DNA of 64,000 nucleotides from an uncultured Flaviramulus sp. (GTDB taxonomy: Bacteria > Bacteroidota > Bacteroidia > Flavobacteriales > Flavobacteriaceae), in assembly GCA_947495125.1 (NCBI GenBank), contig CANLXL010000001.1, positions 620,001 to 684,000 of the forward strand, given 5' to 3'. The notes under the pieces are model-generated. The model saw nothing but the letters and a program-made list of their open reading frames with translations. It was not told the DNA's origin and made no database searches. The translations under genes and the position numbers were made by a program. Of this stretch, positions 62,810 to 64,000 are shown piece by piece (the first letter of the stretch is position 1; every line of letters begins with the position of its first letter).

Positions 62810-64000
62810 TTAGTTTAGTTTGTTCAATTTACCTGACCATACATCAGTTAACGTTGAAAACACAGCTTTTCCATCAACAACCTCTGTTGCTTGTCCACCA
62901 ATAATAAAGATATTCCCTTGAGGATCGACAAAAATATTAGAATTACATCTCGGTGTAAACGTATCTGGTAAGGCTTGGAAAGGTTCTACCGGATTCCATG
63001 TAACACCACCATCTTCAGATATTAAAACTTCAGAAGTACAGGTTCCATCGGCTAAGGCACCACCAAACATCCATAACTTATCATCATAAGATACCACGCT
63101 GGTTCTCATTCTGGCAGAGAACGCTCCATCAGACACCAAGGCCCATGTCACACCATCTGTTGAAGACCAAATATCGCTTAACGGCACACCGTCTAGATCC
63201 AATCCTCCAACAATATGCATTTTTCCGTCATGCATATATGATCCTGCATATGTTCTTTTGGTCATTTCCGCCGTGTAATCTTCAGTTAAGGCGAATGTAG
63301 CACCGTCATCTGTAGATATTAATGTTTTAGAAGCAATTCCTGCTGCAGGTGTATAGACCGCATCCGGTTTAAAACCTTCAAGGTTACTAAAAACCGCTTG
63401 ATTACCTCCAATACCATAAATGATGCCATCTAAAGAAAATGAAGGGGTTCTAACCGATGCCACAGATTCCGGACCAAAAAACCCTCCGGTATCTATGGCT
63501 AATGCTCCAGCTGTTTTAGTCCATGCGATACCATCACTGGTTGTATATAAATCTGATGTTAAGCCTTTTTGAAAAAATTGAGGATCTCCAATTCCAAAAG
63601 GATCAAGCAATTCTGCAAATCCAACTACGTAAGCAACGCCATTTTGTACAACAACATTATGATCTGAACCTGTTGGAAAATCTCCTGTTGGGGTTTCTTC
63701 GGTCCAATTAGCGCCACCTGTAGAACTGTATAATTTAGACACTCCAAATTTCCCTTCTTTTCCAACAATCAGGAAATGTTTCCCGTTAAGGAAGAAATAT
63801 TTCTGAGAACCTAAATCCACATCAAATGCATTTACACTGACTTGATTCCACTGTACTTCTTCAGGGTTCACCTGAGACACATTAGCTTTAACCGTATACG
63901 TTCTTTGTGACACACCATCTATGGCTGTTAACGTATAGACAACATCATTTGTGAAATCATTTTGAGTTACGCCACTTATTTGTTCAACGCCGTTTACCGT
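62810..64000 (-). CDS. Kelch/BNR-type repeat surface protein, 5' end outside window
   Basis: The frame is open to the right edge; a GTG at 63913 is not the real start. The N-terminal visible part has the pattern TLTAIDGVSQRTYTV found in domains that precede propellers in Bacteroidota surface lipoproteins (DUF6242-like). The rest has six or so repeats with a Tyr/Trp-x-S/T-x-D-G-x-x-W pattern, such as TTSDGIAWTK, SSTDGVTWAL and SEDGGVTWNP, consistent with a beta-propeller. It precedes the SusC-like gene on the same strand with a 149-base gap and probably acts as an accessory surface protein of the uptake system. Confidence 0.85.
   Translation of the reverse strand, partial: TVNGVEQISGVTQNDFTNDVVYTLTAIDGVSQRTYTVKANVSQVNPEEVQWNQVSVNAFDVDLGSQKYFFLNGKHFLIVGKEGKFGVSKLYSSTGGANWTEETPTGDFPTGSDHNVVVQNGVAYVVGFAELLDPFGIGDPQFFQKGLTSDLYTTSDGIAWTKTAGALAIDTGGFFGPESVASVRTPSFSLDGIIYGIGGNQAVFSNLEGFKPDAVYTPAAGIASKTLISTDDGATFALTEDYTAEMTKRTYAGSYMHDGKMHIVGGLDLDGVPLSDIWSSTDGVTWALVSDGAFSARMRTSVVSYDDKLWMFGGALADGTCTSEVLISEDGGVTWNPVEPFQALPDTFTPRCNSNIFVDPQGNIFIIGGQATEVVDGKAVFSTLTDVWSGKLNKLN

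Noticed and set aside
1..64000. CRISPR arrays, tRNA or rRNA genes
   Set aside because: No regularly spaced direct repeats and no tRNA- or rRNA-like sequence were recognised by eye on either strand.

Overview
The window looks like chromosome from a marine-type member of the Flavobacteriaceae (Bacteroidota). It is AT-rich, has SusC/SusD-type outer-membrane proteins, M56 (BlaR1-like) sensors, DUF2911, DUF4407, DUF4230 and DUF885 proteins, and TAnnTTTG-type promoter boxes. No rRNA, tRNA, CRISPR array, insertion sequence or replication origin was recognised. The genes at both edges are cut by the window.

Layout. 1-3.4 kb (+): an M20 dipeptidase (5' end missing), a DoxX-like membrane protein and an EamA transporter. 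3.4-6.5 kb (+): a BlaI-type repressor behind a three-site operator, then an M56 sensor whose C-terminal half carries two ExbD/TolR-like repeats; a FecR-like tail follows in the -1 frame across an A7 run. 6.5-13.7 kb (-): secreted and periplasmic hydrolases (DUF2911, GH20-like, zinc alcohol dehydrogenase, Tat-exported metallophosphoesterase, endonuclease/exonuclease/phosphatase-fold protein). 13.9-16.5 kb: DUF4407, STAS, NTF2-like and GNAT proteins.

16.6-34.0 kb is the functional centre: a hydroxyproline and proline-peptide catabolic island. The plus-strand arm holds a pyrroline-2-carboxylate reductase-like protein, a trans-3-hydroxy-L-proline dehydratase and an S37-like peptidase. The minus-strand arm, about 12 kb and tightly packed, encodes every step of the 4-hydroxyproline route (epimerase, FAD D-hydroxyproline dehydrogenase, DapA-family deaminase, 2-oxoglutarate semialdehyde dehydrogenase) together with two M24 Xaa-Pro peptidases, a DPP-IV-like S9 peptidase and a DUF885 peptidase. 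An AraC regulator is divergent from it. Together these would turn collagen- or hydroxyproline-rich peptides into proline and 2-oxoglutarate. An ORF6N-domain gene and about 0.5 kb of gene-free DNA separate the arms.

34.0-43.1 kb: housekeeping-like genes (PhnA-type protein, YjbR-like, DUF4230, cyclase, hemW, ruvC, an outer-membrane barrel), with a 48-codon membrane-protein gene between ruvC and hemW. A flippase-like protein and a family 2 glycosyltransferase diverge from them. 43.1-48.3 kb (-): a second BlaI/M56 pair; its sensor has four tandem TonB C-terminal-like domains and is followed by a TPR protein. 48.3-52 kb: DUF456, a two-component system with a TPR histidine kinase, and a 48-codon lipoprotein with a strong terminator. 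52.3-64 kb (-): a LacI regulator downstream of a nutrient-uptake locus (kelch/BNR-like surface protein, SusC, SusD, two paralogous thioredoxin-domain proteins, SRPBCC and NHL proteins).

The most unusual theme is that both BlaI/M56 sensor pairs carry modules that resemble parts of the Ton and FecR envelope machinery, and each is preceded by its own three-copy operator array with a different half-site.
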